A DNA stretch of 64,000 nt, taken from positions 162,137 to 226,136 of the forward strand of contig WIXG01000099.1 of assembly GCA_009869945.1 (NCBI GenBank), given 5' to 3'. Within the stretch, counting starts at the first letter, position 1. Each line of letters begins with the position of its first letter. A program made the translations under genes and the position numbers. The DNA comes from Mesaphorura yosii. Lineage: Eukaryota > Arthropoda > Collembola > Poduromorpha > Tullbergiidae. The notes under the pieces were generated by a model that was not told where the DNA came from, made no database searches, and worked only from the letters and a program-made list of their open reading frames with translations. Below are positions 1 through 13,299 of this stretch, piece by piece.

Positions 1-3000
1 AACGCAAGTTGCCCGCTCCAGAAACTTTCTCTTATCAGCCTTAACAAACATGCATCGCACAAAGTTTCTCGTATATCAAAAGTGGAGCTCGCTTTTATCT
101 GAACCCAAAGTTTCATATTGCGTGCTTTCGCCTCATTGCACTTTTATTATATTACATAACGCAGTGTAGTTCAGTGCCAGGTAAGCACGAAGCTGACATC
201 ATTCCTTTTCATGGCCACGACCATGCCCTTGATACTTTCTCAAAATGCAACTAACAACTGCACTTACTACGTCGCAGCCACCGCTCCTCTCCTGCTTTAT
301 GACAGCACTAAAAACGTGAAAATGAAAATATAAATGAACTTGAACTTGAGCACTTCAAATTCGGATGCGTTTAATGGAAAAGGACGAATTGATGAAACAC
401 TCGCGGCCGACATGTCGAACTGGACGACAGATGGATTCATGAATTCATTTTATTGTCCGCTGGAATGAGAGAAAAGTAACATTTTATGGCTTAGGGCGAT
501 TTTATGTTGATGGCGAAGTTTGGTCCTCTTATCTCACACTACGTCTTCGTCTCTGGAGGTGACGTAAAAATAGCCAGCATGGCATGTATCCCGATTCCAT
601 CTTTGGGACCCCTTATACGAATGAATGAGCGCTTCCTTCATAATATAATCAAAACAGAATGCCTGCCTCGACTGACTGACTCGGTTTGAAAAATTGAGTT
701 TGAAGCGTTTTGAAAGGATTCGGGTAAGTGTACGAGAAAAGACATAAAACACACACATCAAATTTATCTCGCACTTTATATTTAGAATTATAGAAAATTC
801 CGTCCTGGTCGTTTCTCGCGTTCTGGTAAACATAGGCGAAAAGAGTCGAAGCTGGAAGAAGGGGACGCAGATACAAAACAAGATTTTGGCAGGATTCCAA
901 GCACAAGCGAACGACAACGAGCAAAGTGACTGCATAAGTCCCACGTCCTAGAACCAGAATCAATACTTTTCTTCTCCCACAATTCGCTATTCTTTGGCTT
1001 CTCGTGCCGCATCTCTTCTCCTTCGCTCGGGAGAATTCCTGACCTGTGCTACAACGGCCCTGGCATTGAATTACTCTCTCGAGGTTTCTCATGGCAGAAT
1101 CTAAAATCGATATCACCATCTTACTTTCTTCCTTTGCATTCGCCTGTGTTACTCGACAATTATTGCCATTATTGGAATTCCTACCATTAACGTAGGCAAC
1201 CGTCAACCCGGACGGTTTATTATTAAAACTGAAGACTAAACCTTGCCTCTCCGTGACATTCACGGACAGTGAAGGTGATTATGGCATTAATATTGACGGA
1301 TATATTAAAAATGCATACATTTATGAATGACAATTATTTCCCAAGAGAACTGACTCGAAGTCGATCTGATTATCACAAGGCAGAGTTCCTGCTATCTGCC
1401 CATTATAGCATAACATAGTTGCCAGATATTGTGAGAAAATCAAATTTAGATTCTTTCAGTTTTCAAAATCTCCAATCTCAGTGCCTGACCATATTGTACC
1501 CACGTTTAGGTCTAAGCCAATGCAATTTACTAGGAAATTACAGCTTAAGTGGTACTTTTTTGTAGTTGCATGTGGACTGCAATTGTCGAGTTTCGATGAT
1601 CACAGGAGCTACCCAAGATTACTATACGTGTTGGATTGTGCGTGAGCGTATGACAGACTTAATTATATGTTTGTACTTCAAATGTAAATATTATTGCAAT
1701 AGCAAAAAATTACTACCAATACCCCGCAAATAATAGTCCATGCATTCATCTTCCTCTTCTGGCATGCCTCACATCACTGGCCAGCAGTCAGCAGTCGACA
1801 ATTGACAAGACTGAGAAATGACATGAAGTTGATCGGCTCAATCCCAAACTAAAAGTTTTATTACCATTTAATGGGTTTGCGTGCGCATTACCTGAAGTAA
1901 TTATGCATAAGCGGGAATTGAGAAATTTACTTTTCAAAGGGCACTTGCGGCTTCAGTTGTTTCTGTTATAATTGACCAAAATAGTTAACAAGTTGCAAAT
2001 GGTTTCATAAACCGAGATACTAAAGTATGACAATAATGTGGGTGCCAGAGCCACAGCTGAATATTTATGTTCACCTTAAGGCGTGATCAGGCTCAGGCTT
2101 GAGCTCTGTAATAAATCAAGCTCTACTTATGACAGAGTCACAATACTAATTCAAGTCAAGTGTGTTGTTGTTGATGAAAGTAAAATAAATTGTAATATTT
2201 TGGTTGCAAGTGCCACTTGAAAGTTCGTTATACTTTGCGCACTTGACATTCTTGAGGTGACTCGAATGTGAAATGATTGCTGCATAATTTTGCAATCTAA
2301 CGAGATCGGTTTGGATCAATTTGGGAAATTATCACGAACCGCGAATTAAGTCTTGAACCAAGAGTATTGGTTTATTGGGCATTTCGATTGATTACGTAAT
2401 TGTAGCAATAAATGCGATACCTGCACGGTAGAAGGCTGAATCGTCGGCAAAAATAATTACAATCGACTCAGACGGGGAGGCCCAAAGCCAGCACGCAACA
2501 CTAATTTCCATTCTCACAGACTACAATGTGTAATGTGCTGTTTTAGGATTAGTTTTTATGTGGAGAATAATTTTCTCTCGTATGAGCTTCAGATGAGTGA
2601 GAACCATTTTTTCAAGTGTTGATCTTACAAGTGATAAAATGGTAACTTGCAGCCAATCTCATCCCAGTGCATGAAGTTGTGAGCAATGGAATTTCAAGCT
2701 GCATTGCTTGCTTAGCGTTGTGCAATGAGCGGCAAGCCTTGTTTGAGTAATTTTTAACTAACCTTGAAAGGGTCACATTGAGTTTTATGATAGGATGATT
2801 TTGACATTTACTACATACTAATTAGTATTCGTTGCTGGATAAACATTTGCTGGCTACAATGGAGCCACTTGCATTCCATTTGCTGACTGCGGAGGTTGGG
2901 GTTCAGCTGGCTTTATTTTCCAGCCCAAAATCCACTAAAATCTTACTCGAAATTGGAAGCACAACGAGCGTGCGTTTAAAAATGCAAATGAAAACGCGAA

Positions 3001-4556
3001 TGTGAATTAGCATGACACTCTCAATTGCATAATTTGAATTGTTGTCCGTACCCACACTCCCGACGTGCAATGTATGGTGCATTTTCTTGTCGCATTCCTA
3101 CTGGTACAGAAAATGGACGATGGAAGAGTTGATTTTGCAGCGCATTTGTATACACAAGGGGAGAGGAAAGATTGCTAATGGTTTAAGCTCGTATCACCAT
3201 CAGCACAGGACTGAGCTCCATCGCTCGATTTTGAAATCGTAATCGGCGAAAATATTACGACCATTCGCTTGCGCTCTGCCAAACCAAGTCAAACTCAAGT
3301 CAGTCAAATGAATATTATTAACCATAATCCAGGATCTATAAACCAGCGGCAGAGGCAGAGTCGTGCATAAAAGGAGTAAACAGTTTAGCTGCAGCAGCAA
3401 TTTAGCAGCACCCACAACTTTGTAAGAACTCGAATAAATTCAGTGTGCTTGCAGGCGAGTAAAACTCCAGCAGAATAAAATTACAGCACGTCCGCATACA
3501 GCGACCAGCGACTGAGTTCGTGTTCTATTAGTAAACACGATGAAAATGCAATATGAGATTCCATTTGGCTCTGGTTTGTGCCTCGACAGCATGACATGAC
3601 ATGGAAAAGGAAGGAAAGCAAGTTTTTATGCTGACTCCGCCGTAATAGCTTCACCTTACGTTTACACGATGCACATAACAACTTGTCAAGGTGCCCTTGA
3701 CATTCAAAACAACATTTATGTGGATGCTATACATGCGATGTGCGTCCGCTGCGGTACCATTCTCTGCCAAATCGTTTTGTCTCTGTACAGTATTAGTGTT
3801 TGATATCGCATTGCATTGCACGAGGTTCCATTCTTCTCCGAGATTTATTATTCGCACTCCATTGTGAATTGTGAACCAAGAATACTCGGCGTCGCTGATG
3901 CTTATATTAGCAGGACACGAGACATAATGTGTGAGGCAGGCAATGCAAGCCGGGGTCCAGGTACAAAATATGCGCTTAAGCTGGATAAGAATCTGAGCCC
4001 ATATTCCGTATGCCTAACACAACTGCATTATTAACAACATTGGGTGAATTTTTACCTCTCATGTTTAATGTAATTTTGAAATGTGAATGATGAACAAATA
4101 AACTATACTTGTAAATTAAGACATCTCTACAACTGAAATGTGAGCAGCAAGAATTCAACTCCAACAAGCCCTTAAAACACGAAAGTGATAACTTCACTTT
4201 CGATTTCAGCAAGTTTGGCACAGCACGATATACAGCCCGAGATGAAAAAATTTGCTATGCTATTATGCTGCCTAGGGATAATCAAGTGCTATGAGTTCCG
4301 TGGGAGGTACACGCGAGACACCTGGCACACTCCTTCCCAACTACAAAGTTGTCCAATTCATCTGTGTATCCAATCCTTAGTTGAGTTGAGCAGTTTGTAT
4401 TCGCACAGGTTAGATGGAACTCAGTAAAAGAGCTGATTTCTTAAAACTAGGCCAAGCGAAGCTAAATCTGAAACTGAAAAAACTTTGAGCCTTGAGTTGT
4501 GGTTGCAGTCGTGGATGACAATGAATCTCAAATGAATTTCAGCGATATGAATTTTA
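1..4556. other. Intergenic stretch, no gene recognised
   Basis: No exon with recognisable protein similarity or consistent splice phasing was found on either strand. The longest open frame is on the minus strand at 649-1263. It begins at a GTG rather than an ATG, its translation resembles no family I know, and I treat it as chance. The 3' untranslated region of the chitin-binding gene (minus strand) probably occupies the part just left of 4557. Confidence 0.5.
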
Positions 4557-7500
4557 TTACGAGTAATTTGCTTGTATAACAACCTTGTCTTTAACCTTCT
4601 TCTTAATTTTTGGCAGCAGTCCCAGCTGAAGTTGTTCCAGCAGCCAGTCATCAACGTGGGGGCCATGATAGTCTTCAGGAAACGAAAGTTTGGGCGCTTT
4701 AATGTACCTATAAAGTCTTTCATTGAGAACATATAATTGTTGTGACTCTTCACATCTGACATTAAACCACCAGTCGCAGGTGAGAAGAGTTTGCGAGAAG
4801 AGCGTCCCGTTGGGGCACAAAAACGTGGAGTGTCCGTCGATAAAATCACAGTAATGCCATGCCTGGTAAATCCAGAAAAGGTGTCCATCATCTGATTTCA
4901 ACTTAATGTGTGTGTAGAATTTTTCTGAATAACTCACTTGACATTTGGTTTCTACATCTGCAAAGAAACCTTTGTAGCGTTGTTTTTGGCAGTCGAAGCT
5001 GGTTTGTGGAATTTCATCCAGGATAGGATAATCGATTCCAGGCATTCCTACGCGGCGCAAAAGACAAAATACAATATTGTATTAATTGTATCCCTTCGGT
5101 TCGTCGCATTAAAAAGTTCGACTCGACAAACCTGGAATCGAGGTGGAATCCGTGCTGCCAAACTTTCGTGTTACATCTGCAATTAGATTTGATGCGATGG
5201 TCGGTGTCATCATGAGTCCATACATGGGCTCATCTTGCATTTTGGTGGACTCGTCTTGAGCCGTGGCTATAGTCGGTTCACTTCGAGGCATTTCAAATTT
5301 CATTGAATGGGGATTATTGGCCTTATTTATCGCAGTTGACATATTTTCATAAAAGTCTGAAGAATCTTGCATTGTCGTGGGCGTAATCGCCGTACTTGTT
5401 TCATTCACTAATCTTTGCTCGAGTGGAGCCTCTTTGTACGAGTGTCCATCTTCCTCAAAAGGAGACAGCGACGTTTTGATTTGCGCAATCACATCCCTCG
5501 GCTTAGTTTTGACAAAGTACTGATTATGAATTTCTGCCTGGTCGGCCACGTTTTCCAAAAGTTCTTCGTCAGTGTAATCAGGGAAGCTGTGAGAGTACTG
5601 CTGCTGCTGATAATCATCGTCACTATAATGATAGTAATTACTGTAGTCGTCATCTTCGTCGTCGCCGTTGTGTTTGCTGTTACTGGCGCTCGAAGGCTCG
5701 TTCTCAACAATGGCATTTGAATTCTCACTCTTGTAGTTCGAATTCGCCCTGAGCACTGAGTTGGTGGTGTCAAGTAATGAAGATGACGCGGCGGGGTCAT
5801 CCTCAACAGCGTCGTAGGACACTCTCGAACCCAAACGCATTGATTGTAATGAACCTGAAGGCTGTGTCTGTGGCAGTTGATTGTGGTTGTCGCCTGTCGA
5901 CGAATAGTATTGCTCAACGTAGGCAGGGGGAGATTCGAGTGTCGATTGTTGCGGTTCAATCACTTTTTCCGAGTATCTCACCTTATCCTTATCTTTGGAA
6001 TCAATTATGCTGTTTGGCGAAGGCGAAGACGAGGCGCCCACAGTCGTATACACGTAGTAATCATCATCCTTTGCTGGCTGCCTCACAATGCCGTACTCAC
6101 TCGAAATCCTTAAATTCACTTTAGGCCTGAATGGACGCTGTTGGTAGTAATAATGCTGTGATTGTGACACTGTTTGCGTGATTGGCTCATCTGCTGTAGT
6201 TACTTCTAATGCGTTCACGCTTCCATTATGATTAATCTCATTGGCAATACTTGCGCCTGTCAATAATGACGGCAGCAGCGGTGAAGCAGCAGCAGCATGA
6301 GCGCCGGTTGGTGATGCAGCGTTTTGTGAAGAAATGCAGGCGATTGTGAGGAGAAGATTGAGTCCAATCAGAAGGACGGTCGAAACTGCAAATGTAAATA
6401 CAAATGTACAATTTATGCAACGACTCACATGCAATGTGGAATGAAGATGACACGTAAAAATAGAAAGTGATTTTCTTTGGTCTGCTACAATGTATTACTC
6501 TATTCTATATATGATCATCCTGTCATAATAGTTGTCATCTGAAGCATCACAAATCATGTTTCTGGCAATTATAACTCATTAAATCTCTTTAGCATAATTG
6601 TACATCCTCAGGTTTGATATTTTTTGGAGAATCAAAGAAAGCACGGTACAAGAATGGAATAGGACTGTCTATGAATTACGTCAGAGTTGGCTCCGTGCCT
6701 GAAGCACAGGTTTCCTCTCACAATTAAGTCTGGTAAAACGGAACAAGCTCTACCGCCACATTCTTGAAAAGTGAAATCGGACCTGTAACTGAATTACGTG
6801 CGTGGCATGTTACAATTTGAGCATTGAAAACTCATTTAAAGTTGGCCTGCACTGCACTGGCTTTGACTCTAATTTCTTTTTGGCAGAATGCGTAATGCAA
6901 TGTGTTAATAATAACAACAATGTGTGGCGCTGGGTTTCTTTGTGATCTGGTTTCTGATTGTTGTTTCTGTACTTCTTCCTTCCTTCACGATCTCGCCATC
7001 TCTGTCAACAAACTACTCGTACGATGAATAAGCAAACAGCTTAACAACGAATTTACGAGCTTGCGATTTGAGAACAAAGCTCTTTAAGAGCTGCAGTTGC
7101 AATTTGCATTCAAGAATCAAGATTAAAAGCCGCATTTCTTGCATGTGGATGTGATGCACGCTGCACGACGAGGAAGTAAACTGAAACCTTTCATAACTTG
7201 ACGTGCAGCTTCAATTCGTGATGCTGCACGCATTGAAGAAAACGCAATTGACAATTTAATTACTGTGTATGAAAAGATTTACGGCAATGCGTAAAGGCTT
7301 TTAAGGTTGTGGCAGGCAAAGATGACTGGTTTCTGTGCAGTACACTAATTAAATGCCTTTTATATCTGCTGTAATTAATTTAGACTACAAGCTATCTGCG
7401 ACGAGCTTCACGTATCACATTGCTTATTGCTTCGGGTTGTCAGTGCTATTTGCAGAATTTATTCCATGACCTTCCTACTCAGGTTCTGTGTTAAAGTTTC

Positions 7501-9970
7501 TAGATCATTTACTTGTGGTACACTTGTTATACGTTGCGCAGTAACACGAAATTATTGCCAAGTGCCATGAACTCAGACTTTGTTGTAACATGTTCCGACT
7601 CAATTAGTGAGCCAGAAATCGAAAGACACCGACGCCGAATCGTATACGACTTGAGGAACAATTTTTCTCCAGTGTCGTAATCGAGTTTCTCGTGTAAGAT
7701 AATCGGTCCTGATTATTGAGCCTTGTAAGACGATCTGGCGCCACGCCAGGTCGTCTTAAAATAAATCAGATTCATATTTTACCCTGGCATGGCGTTAGCA
7801 GACAGTCAAGCATGACAGGTAGTCTATGTTGCTGCACTCCAAGACAATGCCAATCTTGAATTGATCGAGTTCACGGTCATGTCAGAGTCATGGTGGTTAC
7901 AAGAAAACATTACCTTGACTGAAACATGCAGACAGAGCAAAAAAGGCTAAAAATGGATCACGCAGAACAATTAAAATGAGACAGGACAAAGAAGAAAGAA
8001 GATTCAATTTATTATCGTAGCATATGACGGCCTGCGATTGTGACATTCAGAAAATAATTACTTCACAGTCATTAACTTCACGTCAGGAAATGGTCTCGCG
8101 ATCGCGCACTCTGTGCGTTGGACATTGACGAAGGCAGAGCAAAGCAATGAGAAGAGGACATGATGTAAAAATTGAATCAGAAACATTCTGCGATTCTCCT
8201 TCTGCGAGTCAATTAATTAGATGACAATGACAACAATTCATATTGTTCTCGGTATTTGTCTTTGAGAGAATTGGATCCACCCTTTAGCATGGCGCGTCTT
8301 AATCTGCTCACATCTTCTCACAGCCCATTAACCATCGCATCGCATCGCCAGGCTCTCGATCGTACTTTGTCAATGCCATTGCGCCTGATTCTGGTATGAA
8401 ATTACTCGATTTGTATTACGACGTTACATAACAACACTCTAAGCTCAAGTTTATGTTATTGTTGCCATTTCCATTATTATTTTTTCACTCTGACCTGATT
8501 TTGATTTGTACGCACACAATGTTCTGAACAAAAATGAACGGCCAAGAAACAAGAGCGAGCTCGCATCGCATCGCTCATAAATCAGGGATTATTATAATAA
8601 TGAACATGTTTAGCTCATTGTTACCGTTGTAATGCAATCGCGCTTTACAATGATAATAACGTGGTAATGGCAATCCGCGAGCGATAACAATGGCTCGATA
8701 TTGGTGCATGACATTAACTTTAAAACTTTGCACTGGTTTTGCGTTTGGCATCATGGAATTGGATTTGGAGCAGCGGACTGGTGGACTTGAAGCCGTAGCG
8801 CGAGGCGCTGTTTTGTACTGCATTAATTTAGTAAATCAAAGCAATCTCGTTATCTCTTTCTGTTCCTTGGTCGATTATCTTTTCTCACGCAGTCCAAGCC
8901 TGCCCGTGTGCGCGTAGAGGTCACCAACAATGAAATATCGCTATTGTCCACAATAAACCAGCATTCGAGAGCGAAATTGGATTTCATTTCAATGATGTGA
9001 GAATATTATTATAAATTGCTCACCGCACTTCGTCCACGCTCATGTCCGAGGAGTACGTGAGCGAGCAATGAGCAATTCTGTCATGTTGCATAAATTAATT
9101 CAGCAGCTTTGATATTTTACCAAATTGGTATTGAAATTTATTTTAATTTGTGCACATTTCTACTTAAATTTCATGTTCTCGCGAGACGCGTGCGAGATTG
9201 TGGAATTATGACCGCATGATTAAAGTCGTACGAAGCGTGTTCTTAATCATATGCCCAATTTACTCATATTTCACAACCAAGACCAACAGCTCTTGTGCCC
9301 AGCGCCAGCGCTCAGCAGTGCAGATGACTTTCATTTTGCAAGATAAATTAAGCGACAGTTATAATTATTGCACGATTACTACATAATTCTCGTGTAAAAT
9401 TGAATGACCACAATTTTCTGGCTGACAGCACAGATTATGACAAATACAAATACAAAAATAGATGAGCACGCGAGATAAGAAGAGATTTGCTCGTAGTCGT
9501 CGTTCGTCGTAGTGTACTCGTATTTCAAAGAGCAAATAGGAGAGTGATAATGATCAAGAGTTGCGTCATTGTTATAAGTACGCAAAATCTTCGAGGCAAA
9601 CTGCAATTATCAAAGGAATGTGATTCAATGAGTTGAAAGTGTCCTAGTCAAATCCAGTCACAGCTTAGTGGCGATGGCAATGATGGGATAGCGAATAGCA
9701 ATGATTGATGCGCCTGTAAACACGTGCATGGCTATTCATTATTCACATGTGGTCATGCTAATAATCGATTAAGGTCTTCGCTTGACGCGAACACAAATTA
9801 TTGTCACCTCGTGACTGTATAGTCGTTTTTGCTTTCCTTTGGGTGAATTAATTTAGGCGTCAATTTCAGGGATCTTATTTCGTGAGTTTTGTTTTTATCA
9901 GGCTAATATTTATGCAGGAACTCAAATGAAATCAACAACAAAGGAATCCGGTTGACTTACAGCGTTCCAT
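4557..9970 (-). CDS. Secreted chitin-binding (peritrophin type 2, CBM14) protein, CPAP1-like
   Basis: Four-exon model of 559 aa: 9970-9961, 6385-5132, 5047-4938, 4862-4557. The 10-nt first exon gives Met-Glu-Arg plus one base. It joins in phase to an exon opening with a hydrophobic run (STVLLIGLNLLLTIA), which together make a signal peptide. Residues about 20-420 are a low-complexity, Ser/Pro/Gln/Asp-rich spacer with an acidic Tyr/Asp tract. The carboxyl end (about 436-493) is one CBM14 domain: Cys-Gln at the exon 3/4 join is followed by AWHYCDFIDG, then FLCPNGTLF and CDWWFNVRC. This is the six-cysteine pattern of peritrophin domains. Proteins with a single domain and a long spacer belong to the CPAP1 group, which binds chitin in cuticle or lining matrices; that role here is inferred. 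The 49-residue basic tail after the domain could be mis-modelled. Confidence 0.82.
6386..9960 (-). other. Intron 1 (3.6 kb) of the chitin-binding gene
   Basis: The donor GTAAGT sits right after the 10-nt coding exon and the acceptor TTTGCAG lies at 6390-6386. No second gene was recognised inside. A strong hairpin lies at 7726-7758 and is listed separately. The long first intron contrasts with the 68-75-nt introns at the 3' end of the same gene, so it may hold regulatory sequence; that is inference. Confidence 0.6.
7726..7758. repeat. Near-perfect 15-bp hairpin
   Basis: Two 15-nt arms (7726-7740 and 7744-7758) are reverse complements except for one T/C difference, which would be a G:U pair in RNA. 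They are separated by only CCA. The arms include AAGACGATCTGGCG. The stem is more GC-rich than its surroundings. No transposon ends or target duplications were noticed beside it. Confidence 0.6.
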
Positions 9971-11425
9971 GGCGCGTGGCTGGCTTTCGTCTAGCAATGC
10001 CAATAAATGATTCTTGTCTCCAGCTGAAGGCAAGTCGTTGACGTGGGCCTCTGTTTTTCCTCCATTTCGGCTTGAGCGTGAAAACTAAATTCACCACATG
10101 CAGAACACGAAATGTCAGATATTCACTGAAGAACTTTGGCCTTTTATTGAGTTCCTGTGCGTAAAAGATAGACTCCTGGTGTGTTCTTCATGTGTAAATG
10201 TCGCAAACACTTTTGAAACATTTTCTTAAGTGTATGTTCGCTGACAATTCTGAGAGCACAACCTTTTGTTGACAAACATTATTACACGAGCCACGAACAC
10301 TAACACAAATACCGAAATGTCATGCTTGAAGCCGACGCCTGCGCGCGTTAATGACAAAATGACTCGCCATGTTGGGCTTAAATACAAAACTCAGAGGTGT
10401 TGCGTGCGTATGCGCACGCGGTGTAATCCGTCGTGAATGTGAATGAATTCTGCGTCCTACGCACAAACGACAATTTGATTCCGATTAGGAATCCATTTGC
10501 TTGTGCTCAAGCTACGCTTAGCTTGAGTTTGAATGCACTGCAAATGGTGAATGGCTTGGCTTGAGCTTGAATGGAACTTGTCTGCTTTTCTTTATTCAAA
10601 GCATAAGGAATCGCGCTTACTTGTACCCACCCCAATAAATAAAGTAATAAAGCAATTTAGCATCGCATTCACAACAATGTTATGTCGTATGCGCTTAATT
10701 CGCAAAGTGATCAACTTATCATTGCTAGTGTACATTCTAAACAGATTACTACCTTTGAAGCATGCCGTACAGCAAATGGCTGCATGAACGGCTTTCTGTA
10801 TGAAAAGTATCGTGACGCATATGCGAATTGCGAATTTGAAGAATCTTGCAATGCGTACGTGCACGTGGGTTTGAGAGCCAGGCTATTAATCCGGTTTCTC
10901 AATCAGCAAATTGACGAATATCTTTCTCGTATAAGATTCACTTGAGAATTTCGTTGTTAATTCCTGTTTCATTCTTTCCTCTCGATGTTTTGATTGACCG
11001 ACATTCACAAATAAGACAGGATTGGAATGCAAAGAAATTTGTAAACGGAGAGTCTCACCATTTCGCCACTTTTGGGTGCGGGTAGAAAATCCGCCCAAAC
11101 TGAAAGCCAAGGCCAGTAGTGCAAAATGGTCATTAAGTTGCGATTCCATACCATTATAGCTTTACATCATTACGGCCAAGATACAGTGAAGTTAATTAGA
11201 GCGGCAACTTTTTCGATGAGTAAAATTTTTGTTCTACACAGCACAATTATGAAGCTCAAAGTTCCTTTGGTCCAGGACTTGACTTTGGTAGTCGTAAAAG
11301 AGATTCTAGCCGACAATCAGATGGGCAATTTTAGCTCGTCTGTTACGATACCGTAGGGTTGTGCAATCAGTTTTCGTTGCCTCCACCACGTCGATCACTT
11401 ATCGAGTACATTTCCAACCCACACT
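9971..11425. other. Intergenic, head-to-head between chitin-binding gene and FPPS
   Basis: The minus-strand chitin-binding gene and the plus-strand prenyl synthase diverge from this interval, so it should contain both promoters and the 5' untranslated exon of the former. Short open frames on both strands at 10.5-11.4 kb lack family similarity and consistent splicing. I see no additional gene. Confidence 0.5.
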
Positions 11426-11433
11426 TATAAAAG
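11426..11433 (+). promoter_or_regulatory. TATA box of the FPPS gene (candidate)
   Basis: TATAAAAG lies 101 bp upstream of the chosen ATG at 11534. No other gene start fits it. A possible 3' splice site (TTTCAG) ends at 11510, so a 5' untranslated intron cannot be excluded. Confidence 0.45.
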
Positions 11434-11533
11434 TGCCTGCAAGATTGCACCCGGACCTTAGTCTGCCGATTTCACGTCCACATTCTCGGAACAGCTTTGC
11501 AAAATTTCAGTGTATTTCATTAACGGAGAAAGA

Positions 11534-13038
11534 ATGGTGTTGACCAATGGGAACATTCTTAGCAAACTTTCCAAGAACGACATCATTCAAGAGGATGAGA
11601 CGAGAAAAATAGTTACCGAATTTAATGCAGCGTGGCCAAGATTACTGGCGGAGCTGTCAGAAGACGAGATGCTGAAAGACATTCGTGAGAGTATGGTGTG
11701 GTTGGATCACGTGCTCAGAGAAAACGTTCCGTTTGGAAAACAGAACAGGTAACGCAATCGCAATATACAAAGAAATTAATTGCGAATTAGAAAAATAGAC
11801 CTATGGTATGAGCTTATCGCATTTACTATTATTCATTACCGAATGTCCTTCAGAGCGCTGGTGGGCATCTTGGTCTACTTCCAACTCACGAAAGATCAAG
11901 TCCACGATGATGAGGAGAAGTTCCTGTGCTACGTCAGCGGCTGGTGTGCAGAAATTGTAAGCGCCAAGCATATTATTGCCCTAGATTTCGCATTTCCAAT
12001 GAAATTTACAAAGTGCATACTTTTCCACTTCCACCACGCAGATGCAAACCGCCGCATTGATTGCCGACGACATCATGGATGGTTCGAAGGAGAGACGCGG
12101 AAGACTTTGCTGGTACAAGCATGACAACGTCGGTGTGTCCGCGTTGAACGATGCCTTTCTGCTGGAGAATCTTTGCTACCACATTATGTGGAAATACTAC
12201 AGCGGTCAAGAGTACTTTATCCGGCTACTCAAGACCATCATGGATACAGGATTTCGGACCGTGCTCGGACAGAGCCTCGACACCCGCCTGAGCTTCGAAG
12301 ATGACCTCGAGAAGTATGAAAGAAAATGGCAACCAGTCGGCAAGGCAAGAGTGATCATGCTAAACAGGTTTCGTATGTTTCTTTCAGGTTCACAATGGAC
12401 ACTTACAAAGCCATCGTTAAGTATAAAACATCTTACTATTCGTTTTACACTCCAGTGTCAGCTGCCATGATTCGAGTAAGGTTCGGGCATTAATTATATT
12501 ACACAGAATCCAGTCACGTATGAGTCATGAATGAATCCTGAAATTCTGAGCAGGCTGGTCTCACGGATGTGCAGCTGTTCAACACAATCGAGAACCTGGC
12601 TTTGGAAATGGGCTACCTGTTTCAAGTGCAAGATGACTTTCTAGACTGCTATGGACTGTCTGATGTGACTGGCAAAGTTGGGACCGACATCCGTGACAGA
12701 AAATGCACGTGGCTAATTGTTACAGCACTGAAGGATGCGAGTCCTGAGCAAAAAGAATGCTTGCAAGTTCGTGCCTGAAACTCTATCTGGCTAGAATTGC
12801 TGGATTTCTCTTGTAACGAAGTTGGTTTCTTTTCAAGGACGTGTATGGTTCTAAGGATAGCCAAGACGAGAAGACGGTTCAACTCATTTACGAAGAACTG
12901 AACATCGAGCAGAAGTACCGGCTGCACGAAGACTGCGTGTATAAAGAGATTTGTCAAATGATTAACTGCCTGCCCAACGTAATTCCGAAAGAGCCTCTGA
13001 ATGCTCTGTTGAACAGCATTTATAAACGCAACAAGTAA
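11534..13038 (+). CDS. Farnesyl diphosphate synthase family protein
   Basis: Six exons, 363 aa: 11534-11748, 11854-11956, 12042-12313, 12388-12475, 12554-12766, 12838-13038. Family members condense IPP with DMAPP and GPP to make FPP, the precursor of juvenile hormone/methyl farnesoate, dolichol, ubiquinone and prenyl groups. Seen here: the first Asp-rich motif in LIADDIMDGSKERRGR, the conserved WYKHDN and KYKTSYYSFYTPV segments, the second Asp-rich motif in FQVQDDFLDCYG, and GKVGTDIRDRKCTW. Length is normal for animal FPPS and there is no obvious mitochondrial leader. Oddity: the two residues four and five before the first motif, normally Phe-Phe in animal FPPS, are Ala-Ala, which may change product length. 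The start is the first ATG in the frame. An AATAAA follows the stop by 29 bp. Confidence 0.93.
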
Positions 13039-13066
13039 ACTAGTACCTTCGGTGGATCCGGCATAG

Positions 13067-13072
13067 AATAAA
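13067..13072 (+). terminator. Polyadenylation signal of the FPPS gene
   Basis: AATAAA lies 29 bp past the stop codon. Further AATAAA-like hexamers occur near 13134-13154. On the other strand a reverse-complement signal at 13193-13198 could serve the convergent RING gene. Confidence 0.6.
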
Positions 13073-13299
13073 GCTTGGAATTGCACGCTTAAAGAACTGC
13101 CTCAATCTTTCACCTGACCCAAGAGGTCTATGCAATAAATGACATAAAATAAAGCATGGCCGGCAGCACGCAATCACGGTACGGGATGTAGATTTATTTA
13201 CTGCATTTCCTCATAACTTCTATTCTAGTGCACAGGCGAATACAGGCTTTCGTGATATCGACACGGACGTTTTTCTAAAACCTCATTACTTAAATTAAT

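Noticed and set aside
649-1263. A 204-codon minus-strand open frame
   Set aside because: It starts with GTG, has no ATG near its start, no signature of any family, and overlapping frames of similar quality; judged chance.
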